Source: Arion vulgaris
Lineage: Eukaryota > Mollusca > Gastropoda > Stylommatophora > Arionidae
Reading direction: 5' to 3'
Length of the DNA stretch: 64,000 nucleotides
NCBI GenBank assembly: GCA_020796225.1
Contig: CM036775.1
Coordinates: 11,519,671 to 11,583,670, forward strand
Part shown: positions 21,926-35,499 of the stretch, piece after piece
Position numbering within the stretch: position 1 is the first letter of the stretch
Layout: every line of letters starts with the position of its first letter
Made by a program: the position numbers and the translations under genes
The notes under the pieces: model-generated
Databases searched by the model: none
What the model saw: only the letters and a program-made list of their open reading frames with translations
What the model was told of the DNA's origin: nothing

Positions 21926-22621
21926 AGAGAAAAAACCCACATACCTTGGTGTTATTTTTCGGCTTGGAACAGGTTGCTGTTTTACAACTATGAACTGGGC
22001 ACAATAGGCTGAGGTACCATTTATTCAACAATTACAAGATAAGCCCTACTGACATATGCACATGTGGCACCAGTAAGTGACAGGGACACACATCATGCAA
22101 GAGTGTCCAACATATAATTAACACAAGAAATACACATGGCCAACCCCATCATGTCAATCAAAGACATACTACATGGAGATGTACATTGATCCAATTGATC
22201 ACTAACTACTTTAGAAGTAAACAAGTCAATGTCTGAAATAGTTGGAAGAAGAAGAATACTGCTTCTATATAATTTCAGTTTAGTTTTAAGATTTAATACT
22301 TTGGTTTTCTAGATTTTGTTGAGCATTGCAAAAGTTTGACTGGCTATCTAGATTTTTCAAATGATGTCCTTTTCTGATCAATCAACATCCTGCGATACTG
22401 TACTTACCATGTATACAAAATCTTTCTCTCTCTCTCTATGATGTAATTTTGTAACATAATTGAGTGTTATTATTTTTTATTATTTCTGTTTTCTTTCATT
22501 TTTGCAATATTCAATTTAAATAGTATTGTTTGAGCTGTTCTTGAAAGTGTATCTATTTTCATTTCAGCATCTCTGTATCGACTAGCTAAACGACTAAAAT
22601 TATCTCCATAATCCCAATCCT
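21926..22621 (+). repeat. Module B, copy 3 (with LINE-Y fragment 21956-22252)
   Basis: Third copy of module B. It has an expanded TC run ('ctctctctctctatg' at about 22426) where the other copies read 'ctctatg'. Confidence 0.85.
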
Positions 22622-22640
22622 CCAGCAGCACCAGTTATTA

Positions 22641-22674
<34 letters not shown>

Positions 22675-22912
22675 TATTGTAGTGGTAGTAGTAATAGTAG
22701 TAGTAGTAGTGATAGTAGTATTAATAGTAATAATAGTAATAGTAGTAGTAACAGTAAAAGTAATTGTATTAGTAATAGTAGTGGTATTAGTAGTAGCAAT
22801 AGTAATGGTAATAGTAGTAGTAATAGTAAAATTAATTCTAGTAGTAGTAATAGTAGTATCAATAGTAAAAGTAATTCTAGTAGTAGTAATAGTAGTTGCA
22901 GTAGAAGAACAA
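22622..22912. repeat. GTA/GTAATA imperfect trinucleotide array, copy 3
   Basis: The longest uninterrupted copy, about 290 bp, with internal variation (GTAATGGTAATA, AATTCTAGTA). Confidence 0.9.
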
Positions 22913-23271
22913 CAGTAAGAACAAATGTGATAATGCAACTAAAATACATTTTTTTAAAATTATTAATGTGCAACATTCTTCTTCACCTTACAACTCCCAA
23001 TGGAGCACATGTCTCCAACAAACTTCTTCCAGCTTTTCCTCTCTCTTGGCATCTCTTCCAATTAAACAATTTTGTCAGTTTTCTGACGAGAATGAAGGTT
23101 AGTCTGCATCACCGGATCCTTTTTGCTTTACAGGCGACACGTTTTGCACCCCCAACCCCTCTCCGTAAGGAAACCTTGCCCTATTTCGGATGGCTGAATT
23201 AGATTATTTCTTATTGTTGTACTGTCTATGTTTGTTGACGATTTGTTGGCTAATTTTGCCTACAGGGGGAT

Positions 23272-23470
23272 TTAGCCAGCGCCATGCACGACTCCAAGTC
23301 GCCTCTTACGATATGCCTGGCAGGTACACATTGCTGCATATTTTTCCACCTTTCAAGCCACAGCCGCACATGGGCTGACACCTACTTTAGTCCCCTCTTA
23401 CGACATGCCTTGTAAGGCACAGTGTAACAATTCTTTGCTCCTCTTGCGAGCCACAGCAACACACGGGAGC
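23272..23470 (-). mobile_element. Dimeric SINE-F head repeat (F4), copy 3
   Basis: Paralogue of 13555-13745, somewhat degraded. Confidence 0.55.
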
Positions 23471-23516
23471 ACAGTAAATTTGCAATGATGGTGAAATGGT
23501 AAGTAGAACTACTTAC

Positions 23517-23552
23517 TCGTCACGTCAGTCGAGGTGCTAGTGGTTGTTTCGG
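23517..23552 (-). CDS. Candidate microexon 1 (36 nt), ETTTSTSTDVT
   Basis: Minus strand: acceptor 'ctatacacag', 36 nt, donor 'gtaagt'. It codes E-T-T-T-S-T-S-T-D-V-T in the same phase as its two paralogues. The peptide has shifted from Thr/Pro/Lys-rich to Thr/Ser-rich while length and phase are held. As the gene runs right to left, this would be the first of the three in the transcript. Confidence 0.48.
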
Positions 23553-23654
23553 CTGTGTATAGAAAAGTAAAAAAACATGTTTTAATTGTATGTAATATAT
23601 TGGAAAAAACAGAAAAAAATTAAGTCCTTGTACTTTTCTTTGATCAACCTCACA

Positions 23655-24070
23655 TGATTGATCTATTTATTTATATCCTCTTCATGTCCAATTTGTCATA
23701 TACAGCTTCCACAATCATGTCCATTTTTGCAGTTCTGTCACCTTTCTATTAATTATTTCCACACAACTAGGACACAATATTTCAACTGTCTTTCAACCAT
23801 TCTTCTCCATGTTTCTTTTGGACGTCAATTTCTCCTCTTCCTATCCGTTGTCCATTGGAGATCTGTGTTAGCCAATTTCTTTACTGGCATACGACAAACA
23901 CATGACCAATCCACCTCCATCTTTGTTAGTTAATGATGGTCTCCAATAATGTACAGTTTGTTCATTTTACAATATCTTCATTTGCTATTATATTTGGCCA
24001 GAAAATGTGCAGAATTCCTCTTAAACATTTATATTGGAGTGTCTCCAGCTTTTGCAGAAAGTCAGCTTAC
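23655..24070 (-). mobile_element. LINE-X C-terminal fragment, copy 3
   Basis: Third paralogue, same structure. A further 85-bp piece of its end is at 24346-24430. Confidence 0.68.
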
Positions 24071-24077
24071 AGCTCTT

Positions 24078-24447
24078 ACTACTGTATAATAGCACTTCTA
24101 GGACACTGCTTCTATAGAACCATGTATTGCTCACTACTGTTTAATAACACTTCTAGGACACTGCATCTATGCAACCATGTATTGCTCACTACTGTATAAT
24201 AACACTTCTAGGACACTGCTTCTATAGAACCATGTATTGCTCACTACTGTATAATAACACTTCTAGGACACTACTTCTGTACAACAATGTATTGTTCACA
24301 AATGTATAATAACACTTCTAGGACACTGCTTCTATACAATCATGTATTGTATTTGGCCAGAAAATGTGCAGGATTCGTCTTAAACATTTATATTGGAGTG
24401 TCTCCAGCTTTTGCAGAAAGTCAGTTTACAACACTCACTACTGCATA
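24078..24447. repeat. 55-bp minisatellite, array 5, and truncated module end
   Basis: About five units to 24346, then a partial repeat of the last 85 bp of module C (LINE-X end), then a single degenerate unit ('ctcactactgcataat') that abuts the LINE-Z 3' end. This is the right border of the amplified region. Confidence 0.85.
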
Positions 24448-25330
24448 ATGATGCTCGTCCATCACGGGTGATGATGACCACACAAATTTTCATCCAAGGG
24501 AATGTAGTTGCGCTATGTTTGTCTGTGTGTGCGTAGATGACTAGTGAGCCCGATATGGGCTTGAAATGTTCGTGTACAGTGTGGGCAAGGTATACTTGCA
24601 CTTGTGGGAAGTTTTACTGCCTTTCTGTTTTGACGTCTTTGCTCCATCAGTGCTGTTCTATCTGCCTGAGGCCGAGGAACCGTGTCGAAGAAGTGTGCGC
24701 CAGGCTGATCTGTCTTGAGCAGCATTCTCCCAGTTGTTGACATCTATGCCAAAAGATTTCGAGTTCTTGAGTGTATCTTTGAATCGCTTTTTCTGGCCCC
24801 CTGTGAGCATTTACCACTTTGCAGCTCACCATAAAAGAGTAGTTTGGGTATTCTGCAATCTGGCATTCGAGCCACATGTCCTGCCCATCTTGTTTGGGAC
24901 TGCATCAAGATTGTGTAGATGCTGGGGAGAGCAGCTCTCTTTAGGACCTCTGTATCTGGGATCATATCCTGCCATTTGATGTTCATTATTTTCCTAAGGC
25001 AGACTGTATGAAAATGGTTTAGCTTCCTTGCGTGTTTCTGATATACAGTCCAAGTTTTGCATGGGTGAAGAAGGACTGGGAGTATGACAGCTCGATATAC
25101 CTTCAGTTTTGTGGCCTGGCCAATACCACATCGGTGCCAGACATTTCTATGTAGTCTACAAAAGGTGCTGCTAGCTTTAGAGATTCTGGTATTTATTTCA
25201 TCATCTATGGTGACATTTTGGGACAGTGTGCTTCCAAGATAAGTAAATCTGTCCACTACTTTCAGTTTCCTGCCGCTGTTGTAATATTTCCTCTACCTTA
25301 TGGATCACTCAGAATGCATACATTAGTAGT
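24448..25330 (-). mobile_element. LINE-Z 3' fragment with C-terminal C2H2 finger
   Basis: The minus strand codes DRFTYLGSTLSQNVT.DDE.N, RISKASSTFCRL, KLKVYRAVILPVLL and RWAGHVARMPD..IPKLLFY, the post-RT region of a non-LTR retrotransposon. Two frame changes follow, then a classical C2H2 finger CPHCTRTFQAHIGLTSHLRTH just before the stop. The 3' terminus reads 'catcacccgtgatggacgag'. The reverse transcriptase and endonuclease are missing. The same family is split at 36046-36090/37011-37165 and appears at 57815-58020. Confidence 0.85.
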
Positions 25331-25920
25331 TTTGTGACTCCAGTTAGAATAGTGTTTTATATTGTAGAACTAAGAAATGTGTATATAAAATAAGTTTTTA
25401 CAGAAAATGGCAACAATTATTATATTGTACTAGTTTGTTTGTTTAGTTGTCGGATCATCATCACTGCACATCGAACCAATTAGTCCATAAGTGCTCCGAT
25501 CTTCCCCTCAGTATTTTCCTCAGCGTGTGGCGACTAACGACACCGGTTCTTTGTTGGTTTACTATTCTTCTGTGGCTACCAATTTTACTAGTTACTTGTA
25601 TTTAAACATTTTCCTATCTTCTTGGTATAAAAGCAAATAATGGAAAATTTGAGTCAAATTGTAACACAGTGTACTTACAAAAAATATTACTAATAAAATA
25701 TAAATGAAATGCAGTAATTAAATTCAGTCTTCTTTATAATTAAATAAGGTGCATCATTTTTAAGGTTTTATTTTGACTTTTTATATATAAAAAACCAGAC
25801 ATCCTTGGACCGGCTAATGAAATTTGGTAACTTCTGACAGATCTGATAACTTCTCATTACATCAGTGGTGTGATTTGAGCACAGTGGATTTTTTATTCTA
25901 TAAGCTTGACCAACTTAGGA
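25331..25920 (-). mobile_element. AT-rich stretch with a LINE-U-type 3' tail (25434-25575)
   Basis: The piece at 25434-25575 is the minus-strand 3' end of the LINE also seen at 29368-29955 and 44362-44600. Its marks are 'gttgtcggatcatcatcact' and 'cactgcacatcgaaccaat'. The rest of the interval shows no gene. Confidence 0.6.
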
Positions 25921-26155
25921 AAGTGAGTCTCTGTGGCTAAGTGTTTACACCTCTGCCTTGCGTTCCGAAGGTCGTGAGTTTGAATCCAGACCGCTCCATT
26001 CTGTTTGCAAGTGTATTTTTCAAGTTCCCTAGGATTGTTGCTGGAGCTACTTAGTTTGTGCTTTGTGCAATACTCTCGCAGCATGATTTGAGAGGGATAG
26101 GGGAAAACCCGAAGTAATTAAGTCAATTCTTCAGCTTTAGATCCCTTTAGGAATA
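25921..26155 (+). mobile_element. SINE-C copy 1 (tRNA-derived)
   Basis: The head reads like a tRNA: A box 'tctgtggctaagtgtttac' and B box 'gtcgtgagtttgaatcc'. The body word 'gtgcaatactctcgcagc' and a 3' end 'cttcagctttagatcc' follow. Copies are at 33030, 45756 (minus) and 51096. It is not a functional tRNA gene because the acceptor stem and downstream fold are missing. Confidence 0.85.
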
Positions 26156-26219
26156 TGGCAGTCTTGCTAGTAGTCAAGTTTAAACAAGACATAACCTTCA
26201 ATTGTTGTTTGACATGGGA

Positions 26220-26409
26220 TTTTTTTTTTTTTCCCGATCCAGAAGCACTTGAGAGCTTTTCAGCTCTTGAACTCGACCTCGGTGTGCCACGAACACCGTA
26301 AATCTGGGAATCTGTGGCTTTTTCTGCCATCCCACGGAATTGAACCCGCACACACAGAGGGATAGTCACCCGTAGTCCAACGCGCTACGAATACGCTGGG
26401 CAGATGGGC
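26220..26409 (-). mobile_element. SINE-B copy
   Basis: Minus-strand copy with its A tail as a T run at 26221-26232. Flanked by ACATGGGA at 26212-26219 and 26410-26417. The tRNA-like head lies at the right end. Confidence 0.85.
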
Positions 26410-26502
26410 ACATGGGAAGATTAAAGTAGACAGAACATGACAAAGGATAAAACTCTAAGAAAACTTATCATAACTTGGGAGCAGTATATCGAATGAGACT
26501 TC

Positions 26503-26815
26503 GTCTGAGTGGTTACCGGGACCCAAATTGGGGTGTAAAGAATAGAACCACTGTTACCTACCACGCATGTCATAAGAGGCAGGTAAGGAGGTTGGGCGTG
26601 GGGCTAGCTACCCTACACCGTAAAAGACACAAGATGGCTACAGAATGGAGAACAAACCAAGAAAACGCTGGATGAAACCAGACACATCGCCAAAGGATAA
26701 GCATCAGGGCTCCAAATGCTGCTGAAGATGTGATGTAAAACACACCAATGCTAGGTCTGCATGATTTCCACATGAATAAATTTATGGGGAGGTCTGGACG
26801 AGTGATGAGAGAGAG
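26503..26815 (+). mobile_element. SINE-F2 copy
   Basis: Shared F head then the F2 body ('gctagctaccctacaccgt', 'agacacatcgccaaagga', 'ctgctgaagatgtgatgt'). It ends in a GA-rich run. Confidence 0.8.
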
Positions 26816-26892
26816 AATGAGATTTGTACTTGAATATGAGGCTGTTACATTGGTGATAACAGCATTTACACACACACATTGACAAAATGAAT

Positions 26893-27320
26893 TCTACAGA
26901 TTCTAAAAACAAGTGATAAGAATCGCGACTAAAGGCATAGGGACATCACCCATTCAGTTATATGAGGACTATCATTATAGCTCTCTGGACATATCCATAG
27001 GTGCTCCGATCCCCGCCGTAACAAGTCCAGCATGTTTGATGTTGATTAATCAAACTTTTTTTGCATATTTGGTATGTCGTTCTTTCAGACTACCAATATT
27101 GACACCCATCTATCTAAATCTGGTCATCGACTGGGATTCACAACCCTGAAACTCCTCTGTTTGGAAAGACTTTCTCAATGCGTTAAGAATGTCCTTTCTA
27201 TCCATTGCAGCTCGCTCTGATATCACATCCATGCCAGCCAATTTATCAGCTCGTTCATTACTCCTGCATGCCCAGGGACAAAAATGAAGATGGTTTCTCT
27301 GATCCATCTGTATCAATAAC
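26893..27320. mobile_element. Mixed LINE fragments
   Basis: On + at about 26910-27000, 'IRIATKGIGTSPIQLYEDY' resembles the 'RIATGAIKT.P...L' word downstream of LINE reverse transcriptases. On - at about 27320-27110, an RNase H end (SNERADKLAGMD, then DRKDILNALRKSF) matches the LINE-U family. Neither is complete. Confidence 0.5.
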
Positions 27321-27459
27321 TCTGCCCATTTTCACCATTTAATTCTTGTTTTCACTTTACGAATCATACCCATGGCCTATCATCATCCACTGAATGAAAT
27401 TGTGAACAAAAATTAATTCGACCTCAGCGTTTAAAAAAAATAAATTTGGTAGTAAATGT

Positions 27460-27645
27460 GTTAAGGAGTTTGGAATCAAGTGTGGGACGAGTAGTTACTA
27501 GCGTGAGAGATGTATAACCAGCATGGAATGGAAACGATCAGCTTGCATAGCCATCAGCTGAGGACTGAGCACCTATGGGTGTGCTTAGAGTGCAATGATG
27601 TTAGTTCTTGAATACTAAATTAATTTCTTAGTAGCTTGATCAAGT
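27460..27645 (+). mobile_element. LINE-U 3' end fragment
   Basis: Matches the terminal coding part of 8941-9650: 'gaggactgagcacctatggg' and 'gtgcaatgatgttagtt'. It lies within 90 bp of a PP1 exon. Confidence 0.6.
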
Positions 27646-27730
27646 GAGATGGAAATAAAACAGTATGATGTATTGTTGTGCCATGTTGCTACATTTAGAA
27701 TAATAATTTCTCTCCTGTTTTGTCATCTGA

Positions 27731-27985
<255 letters not shown>

Positions 27986-28065
27986 TAAAATAAATTATGT
28001 CGCTGCTGTTTCTATGACCTCATTAACTGATTGGCACATATTAGAAGAACGATCTTATAGAAAAT

Positions 28066-28146
28066 TTATTTACCTACAAAAGGACATAGAAAATTTATTT
28101 ACCTACAAAAGGACATAGAAAATTTATTTACCTACAAAAGGACATA
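28066..28146. repeat. 31-bp tandem repeat, about 2.6 units
   Basis: The unit 'tagaaaatttatttacctac' plus 'aaaaggaca' repeats in the PP1 intron. Adjacent sequence to 28164 is AT-rich and leads into a LINE-T fragment. Confidence 0.9.
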
Positions 28147-28164
28147 TTACTCATAAAAACCTGT

Positions 28165-28440
28165 TAATAATTAATAATGACTACATCGAGAAGCAAAGAA
28201 TCAAGTGGTTCGGCCATCTAATGAGAATGGAACCACATTTACTACCATCACATGCCTACAATAATCAACTCTCAGGGCGCAGAGCACGAGGCAGGCCAAG
28301 AACACGATGGATAGATAATATCTCAGAGTCCATGCAAAAGCATGGACTGACAACGTCAAGCACAACACACCTGGCACAAGATAGAAAACTAACTCTCCCC
28401 ACGATGCTTCACAGCAAATGTGGTTAAGATAAGAAAGGAT
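28165..28440 (+). mobile_element. LINE-T C-terminal fragment
   Basis: Codes YIEKQRIKWFGHLMRMEPHL, then GRRARGRPRTRWIDNISESM and HLAQDRKLTLP before a stop. It is the C-terminal basic region of a non-LTR retrotransposon. The 3' tail has AAGATAA-type repeats. The insertion is in the PP1 intron, same strand. Confidence 0.8.
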
Positions 28441-29034
28441 AAGATAATAATTAAGAAAATTGCAGTGGAAAAATAAGACCTAAATTTAATAAAGTCACAG
28501 CCTGTTTTCAATTCAGTAGCTAATCAGTTAAACTCATGTGTACGCTTTTCTTTATTTTCTGAATGTGTCACAAGTATTTCCTAGTGTCATAGTTATCTTG
28601 AATGTAATCATTAATCCGGATGGTTCGGTGAATTTGACAATGTGGGAGCTTATGGACTTTTACTGCTCCGGTCGGAGGGGATGTTGTGAAGGAAGACAGT
28701 GGTGGTTTTGCCGTGACTATGCACAGTATCAATATAGAGATCATGGCGGTAACTAAAGCGATGGTTTGGCTGGAATCACAGATTTTATCCATGCATGTTT
28801 TATTCAATGACTCAATGAGTATGCTCAGGAAGATTGAAACAGGATGGGCTAGAAGACTGGATGGAGTCGCTGGGGAGGTCTAAGTTGAAAAAAAGATTAG
28901 TTTTATTTTTGTCCCAGGGCTGCAGGTGTAAGGGGGAATGTACACACGGATAGGCTTGCAGGTATGGCTGCTATACAAAGCGAGCTGATATAAATTCCTA
29001 AGGAGAGAGGATTCAAGATGTGCATGATTCAAGT

Positions 29035-29367
29035 TTTTTTTTTTTTTCGTCAGTCCGCTTTCAACTCAGACGAAGTTTCATCTCTGAAACTGAATTTTGC
29101 GTGAAAATCCGTTTTTCCAATTTCTTACAATGGCAGCAGCGTGCACATTGTAAATTACTTTACACTGGCAGCCGTGTGCTCAATGTACTCGTAATTAGTA
29201 TTCCCTCGCCATACAGGCAGATTTTCTCCGACTTCAGAGGTACTCACGTTATCGTCCTGAGTAAGACCAGGGCACTCAACAAATGCCGCTGACAGTAGGT
29301 TCGAACCGACATGAGGCTGCTCAAGCTGCAGGCGAGCTACTATCAACTACTCTAGGCAGTCCCCCTT
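29035..29367 (-). mobile_element. SINE-A copy 4
   Basis: Target duplication CATGATTCAAGT at 29023-29034 and 29368-29379. The A tail is the T run at 29034-29047. The head (right end) has lost several bases compared with the other copies, around 29276-29340. Confidence 0.9.
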
Positions 29368-29571
29368 CATGATTCAAGTAATAGTGGTGAATCTACAACA
29401 CTAACCAGACTGCAAGAATTCCAAATCAAGTGTGGTGTAGCTAGACAAGAACGCTATGCTGGTAGACAAAGAAGAATAGTAAACCAACAAAAACTGGAGT
29501 CATTAGTCAGCCACACTGAGAGACATATGAGGGGAGATCGAGCACTTATGGACTAATTGGTTCTCTCTCTC

Positions 29572-29897
29572 CGATCACCGCCAGACCGATGTACCAGTTT
29601 CACCCATAAGTTCTATTCATGTGGAAATCTGATTCATGCAGTCTTAGCATTGGTGTGTTTTATGTCACATCTTCAGCACCATTTGGAGCTCTGGTGCTTA
29701 TCCTGCGGTGATGTATCTGGTTTCAGCCAGCGTTACTCGGTTCGCTCTCCGTTCTGTAGCCATCTAGTGTTTTTACGGTGTGGGGTAGCTAGCCCACGCC
29801 CAACCTCCTTAGTTGCCTCTTACAACATGCGTGGCAGGTATCAGTGGTTCTATTCTTTACGCCCCAATTTGGGCGCCGGTAACCACTCGGCGGGACT
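29572..29897 (-). mobile_element. SINE-F2 copy inside LINE-U
   Basis: Minus-strand F2 with its head at 29860-29897 and its GA-rich end at 29572. Target duplication GGACTAATTGG (about 29552-29562 and 29894-29904). The borders overlap by a few bases. Confidence 0.8.
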
Positions 29898-29955
29898 AAT
29901 TGGTCTGACGCGCAGTGATGATAATCCGACGACTAAACTAAAACTAAACTTTTTA

Positions 29956-30689
29956 TTATCATCTCATAACAGAAGTTTGACTGCCGGTAAATTTATTCTG
30001 CCATTTTGCATTATTAACTAAAGACAAATCAAACGATCGATTTTGCTTGCTAATGTACCATATTCAAATATATTGCGCTTACAATAGACTTATACTTATT
30101 TTTAAGTTCTAATTATATTATTTAAGTGCACCAAGCGAGGCTATAAAAGTATATTTGTATTGTTGTATACTTAAATTTTTTAGTAGATCTGGTCAATAAG
30201 GTTTAGACTTGGAATATAAGATTTCAAGGCTGATGAAAAGTGATGATGATCCGGAGACTAAACTAAATATTTATCTTGAGAGAGGAATTAAAAGTGGTTA
30301 TAATTTACAAATTCTTCTAGAAAATATAAACAAATGAGGAGCTGGCATATTTTGTCTAAGTTAATGAAATAAATATTCATTCCTTCTTCATTGAACAAAT
30401 CCCCCCACAACACACCACCACCTCAATGTAACAATATGTTATAAATATTTTATTTCTGGTTGACTACCGAATTGAAAAAACAAAACGGGTTGTGGCTGAA
30501 TTTATATCTTATTTCCCCGTTACAGGTGTATGTACAAATTCAGCTGCAGTTTCCTTAATTATTAACCGATTGTTATGAGTAATATATCACTTTGTAGGTG
30601 AATGAATTTTCTTCAAAATAGATCTAAAAAGAAATACACAGTGCTGCTCCCAGCGGCTTATGGATGCCAATCAGTTAAACAAGCTTTAA
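29956..30689. other. PP1 intron sequence without recognised gene
   Basis: AT-rich intron. A short word at about 30238-30270 ('gtgatgatgatccggagact') is another LINE-U-type tail end. Otherwise nothing was recognised. Confidence 0.45.
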
Positions 30690-31625
30690 TGTACTTCCTT
30701 TCGTTTGCTTGAAATGTTGTTTATATATTTAATGTTGTCTCTTGTATAAACTTTACTGTTTTTGTTTTGTAGTTTCTTTTTCTTGGTGATCGGTTTTGTA
30801 TGCTCGTCTAAATCATGAGATGGGTTGCCTCTATGAAGTTGCATGTCAGTTATGTATGATGGACAGGACTGCAGGATGTGCTTCTGGAGTTTGTGCTTCA
30901 GTCTGACGTGCAGTCTGGGCAGGCTTTATTCCATACATGTGATGGTTGAGCCTGAATTGTTCTGTTCTGAGGCGGAATATTGTTGTGTGCTGTTTTCTGT
31001 CTAGTCTGCTGATGTGATCTTGTGGGTGTTTGCTGTGGGTTTGTTGCCTCCACAACTCTTTGTATTTTTGTTTATGTCTTGATTTCTGGCAGTAGCACTG
31101 GGAGTTTGTGTTGTATCAATTTTGTTCCATCCTTAGCCAGCCTGTCTGCTCTCTCATTTCCTGATATGCCACAGTGAGCTGGTATCCACTGGATAATAAT
31201 TTGGTTGTGATCTGAGAGCTTGTTTAGCTGTATATCAGCTCGCTCTCCATATTCTTCTTCTTTGCGTTCGTTCTTTACGACCAATTTTAATCACTCTTTG
31301 TGATATGTTTGATCTTTGCCAAGAACATGTATACATTGCACATTGGTTTGGTAGGCCCCTAAATTCATAAACTTCTACACACTTAGGACACGTGCATCCG
31401 ATTATCTTTGAAGTTGGAGAAGGGCCTGACTGCTGAGGGACACTGATGATAGGGAAAGCAAGCCTTCACGCAAAAATCATTCAGAAGCACCATACTTGAC
31501 GCTGACTCGCTGAATTCCCAGCGGCGAAGAAGAAGAATCTCGTCCCCTTTGTGTGGCTTGTATGACTGACATGCAGTCACACAGGAAGACAAGTTTGTTA
31601 TTTTTTATGTTTCTTGCCTGCATTA
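30690..31625 (-). mobile_element. LINE-R2 3' fragment with RNase H end, split by a SINE-F1 piece
   Basis: The minus strand codes LVFLCDCMSVIQATQRG (31525-31620), then NKLSDHNQIIIQWIPAHCGI and SGNERADRLAKDGTKL (31284-31140), LLPEIKT, a region matching 'WRQQTHSKHPQDHISRL', and a final 'AEHILQSCP'-like end. WIPAHCG and GNERAD are the last two RNase H motifs. The 3' noncoding end at 30690-30740 matches LINE-R. A SINE-F1 piece sits at 31256-31400. The sister is at 48330-49095. Confidence 0.8.
31256..31400 (-). mobile_element. SINE-F1 3' portion inside LINE-R2
   Basis: Minus-strand F1 body and GAA tail ('gaagaagaatatgg' side at the left, 'aggcccctaaattcataaac' in the middle) without the usual head. 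The sequence from 31400 to 31524 is of unknown origin. Confidence 0.7.
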
Positions 31626-31673
31626 TTTTTGTGTAGTTTAATTTCATTAACGAGAATATATTTCTCTTGTTAG

Positions 31674-32690
<1,017 letters not shown>

Positions 32691-33029
32691 ACTCTTCAGC
32701 TAAATGGCATGTTTTGTTTCCATTGTGGTTGTTTGATTAGTAACAATTGTCCAACAGTCTTGTTCTAGTTATTTCTTAATTTGGGTGTTAAAAATTCAAA
32801 TGCTAGTCAAAATAACCAATGTAATCATGGGCACTAAAATGGAATGTTGCAATACTTTATATAGCAGGCTGTGTCTTATTTTGAAATAAAATTGAAAATA
32901 ATGACAACTGATAAAACAAATATGAGAAAAGAATATTTTTATCAACTGAGAGAAAATAGAAAAATGTGAACAAATTGAATATCTCTGTTCACTGCTAACA
33001 AGAGATGAAATTGGTTGAAAAAATAAATT
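32691..33029. other. PP1 intron, nothing recognised
   Basis: AT-rich (32690-33030) with no reading frame or repeat identified. Confidence 0.5.
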
Positions 33030-33280
33030 TGGTCTCTGTGGCTAAGTGGTTATGGCCTTCCTTGCATTCTGAAGATAGTGGGCTTGAATCGAACCACATG
33101 TTCTGTTCACAAGTGCATTTTTTCCAGAGATCCCATTGAGTTGTTGTCTGAGCTACAGAGTTTGAGCAATACTTTCGGCTGGGTGGCATGCCATTTCTGT
33201 GGAGAGAGTTGTTGAGCCATATGGGGTAAAACCTGGTGCTGCAAGGAGTTATCCTTCAGCTTTAGACCCCCTTTTTTGGG
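33030..33280 (+). mobile_element. SINE-C copy 2
   Basis: Head with A box 'tctgtggctaagtggttatg' and a degraded B box 'gtgggcttgaatcgaacc'. Body 'gagcaatactttcggctggg' and 3' end 'ccttcagctttagacc'. Confidence 0.82.
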
Positions 33281-33497
33281 TAAGATTTTCAAATTGAGCG
33301 ATGCAGCTCTTGATTGTCCGATCCAAAATGACTGATTCGACTCTTAGCCAGTGATAGTGATAAAACGGTCTCTGAAATGTGATACAAATTTGGACTTTGA
33401 TTCAGGTGACGATGATTATAGATCAATAGCAGATATTCCCAGGAGTACAGATTTAAAAAATTATCACCCTGACAACCGAGCAACAACCACCACCCCC

Positions 33498-33640
33498 AAA
33501 GATGTGATGAAACACACCCATACTAACTAAGGCTGCATGAATCAGATTTCCACATGAAAAACAAGCTGTACGACCTAAAGACAGCAGCAGAATCTGTGGG
33601 GAAGTCTGGTACATCAGTCTAGATGGGGATCGCGTGCGAG
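33498..33640 (+). mobile_element. SINE-F2 3' portion
   Basis: Contains 'ggctgcatgaatcagatttc' and 'ggggaagtctggtacatc' of the F2 body, with an inserted stretch of about 30 bp. The head is missing. Confidence 0.65.
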
Positions 33641-35495
<1,855 letters not shown>

Positions 35496-35499
35496 CAGT

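Larger units (their letters stand above)
22913..24077. repeat. Module C, copy 3
   Basis: The most divergent module C copy, with the same order. The microexon has changed most between this copy and the other two. Confidence 0.88.
28595..29955 (+). mobile_element. LINE-U fragment split by two SINEs
   Basis: LINE pieces at 28595-29034, 29368-29571 and 29898-29955 form one 3'-truncated series. It starts with a decayed RNase H segment (PDGSV.., MHSINIEIMAV, FNDSMSMLRKI), continues through 'TLTRLQEFQIKCGVARQE'-like sequence, and ends in a 'ctaaactaaaactaaac' tail. A SINE-A (29035-29367) and a SINE-F2 (29572-29897) interrupt it. It lies in the PP1 intron. Confidence 0.75.

Noticed and set aside
12046..22410. 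Conserved 'gtaagtac' donor-like word on the minus strand in all three module B copies
   Set aside because: The possible exon before it ('agaaagattttgtatacatg') is 20 nt, has a poor acceptor tract, changes length with a TC run in copy 3, and does not keep frame. It may simply be retained from duplication.
25921..26000. tRNA gene at a SINE-C head
   Set aside because: A and B boxes are present, but the acceptor stem does not close, and the same head recurs with a constant non-tRNA body, so it is a SINE promoter. The same applies to SINE-A, B and D heads.
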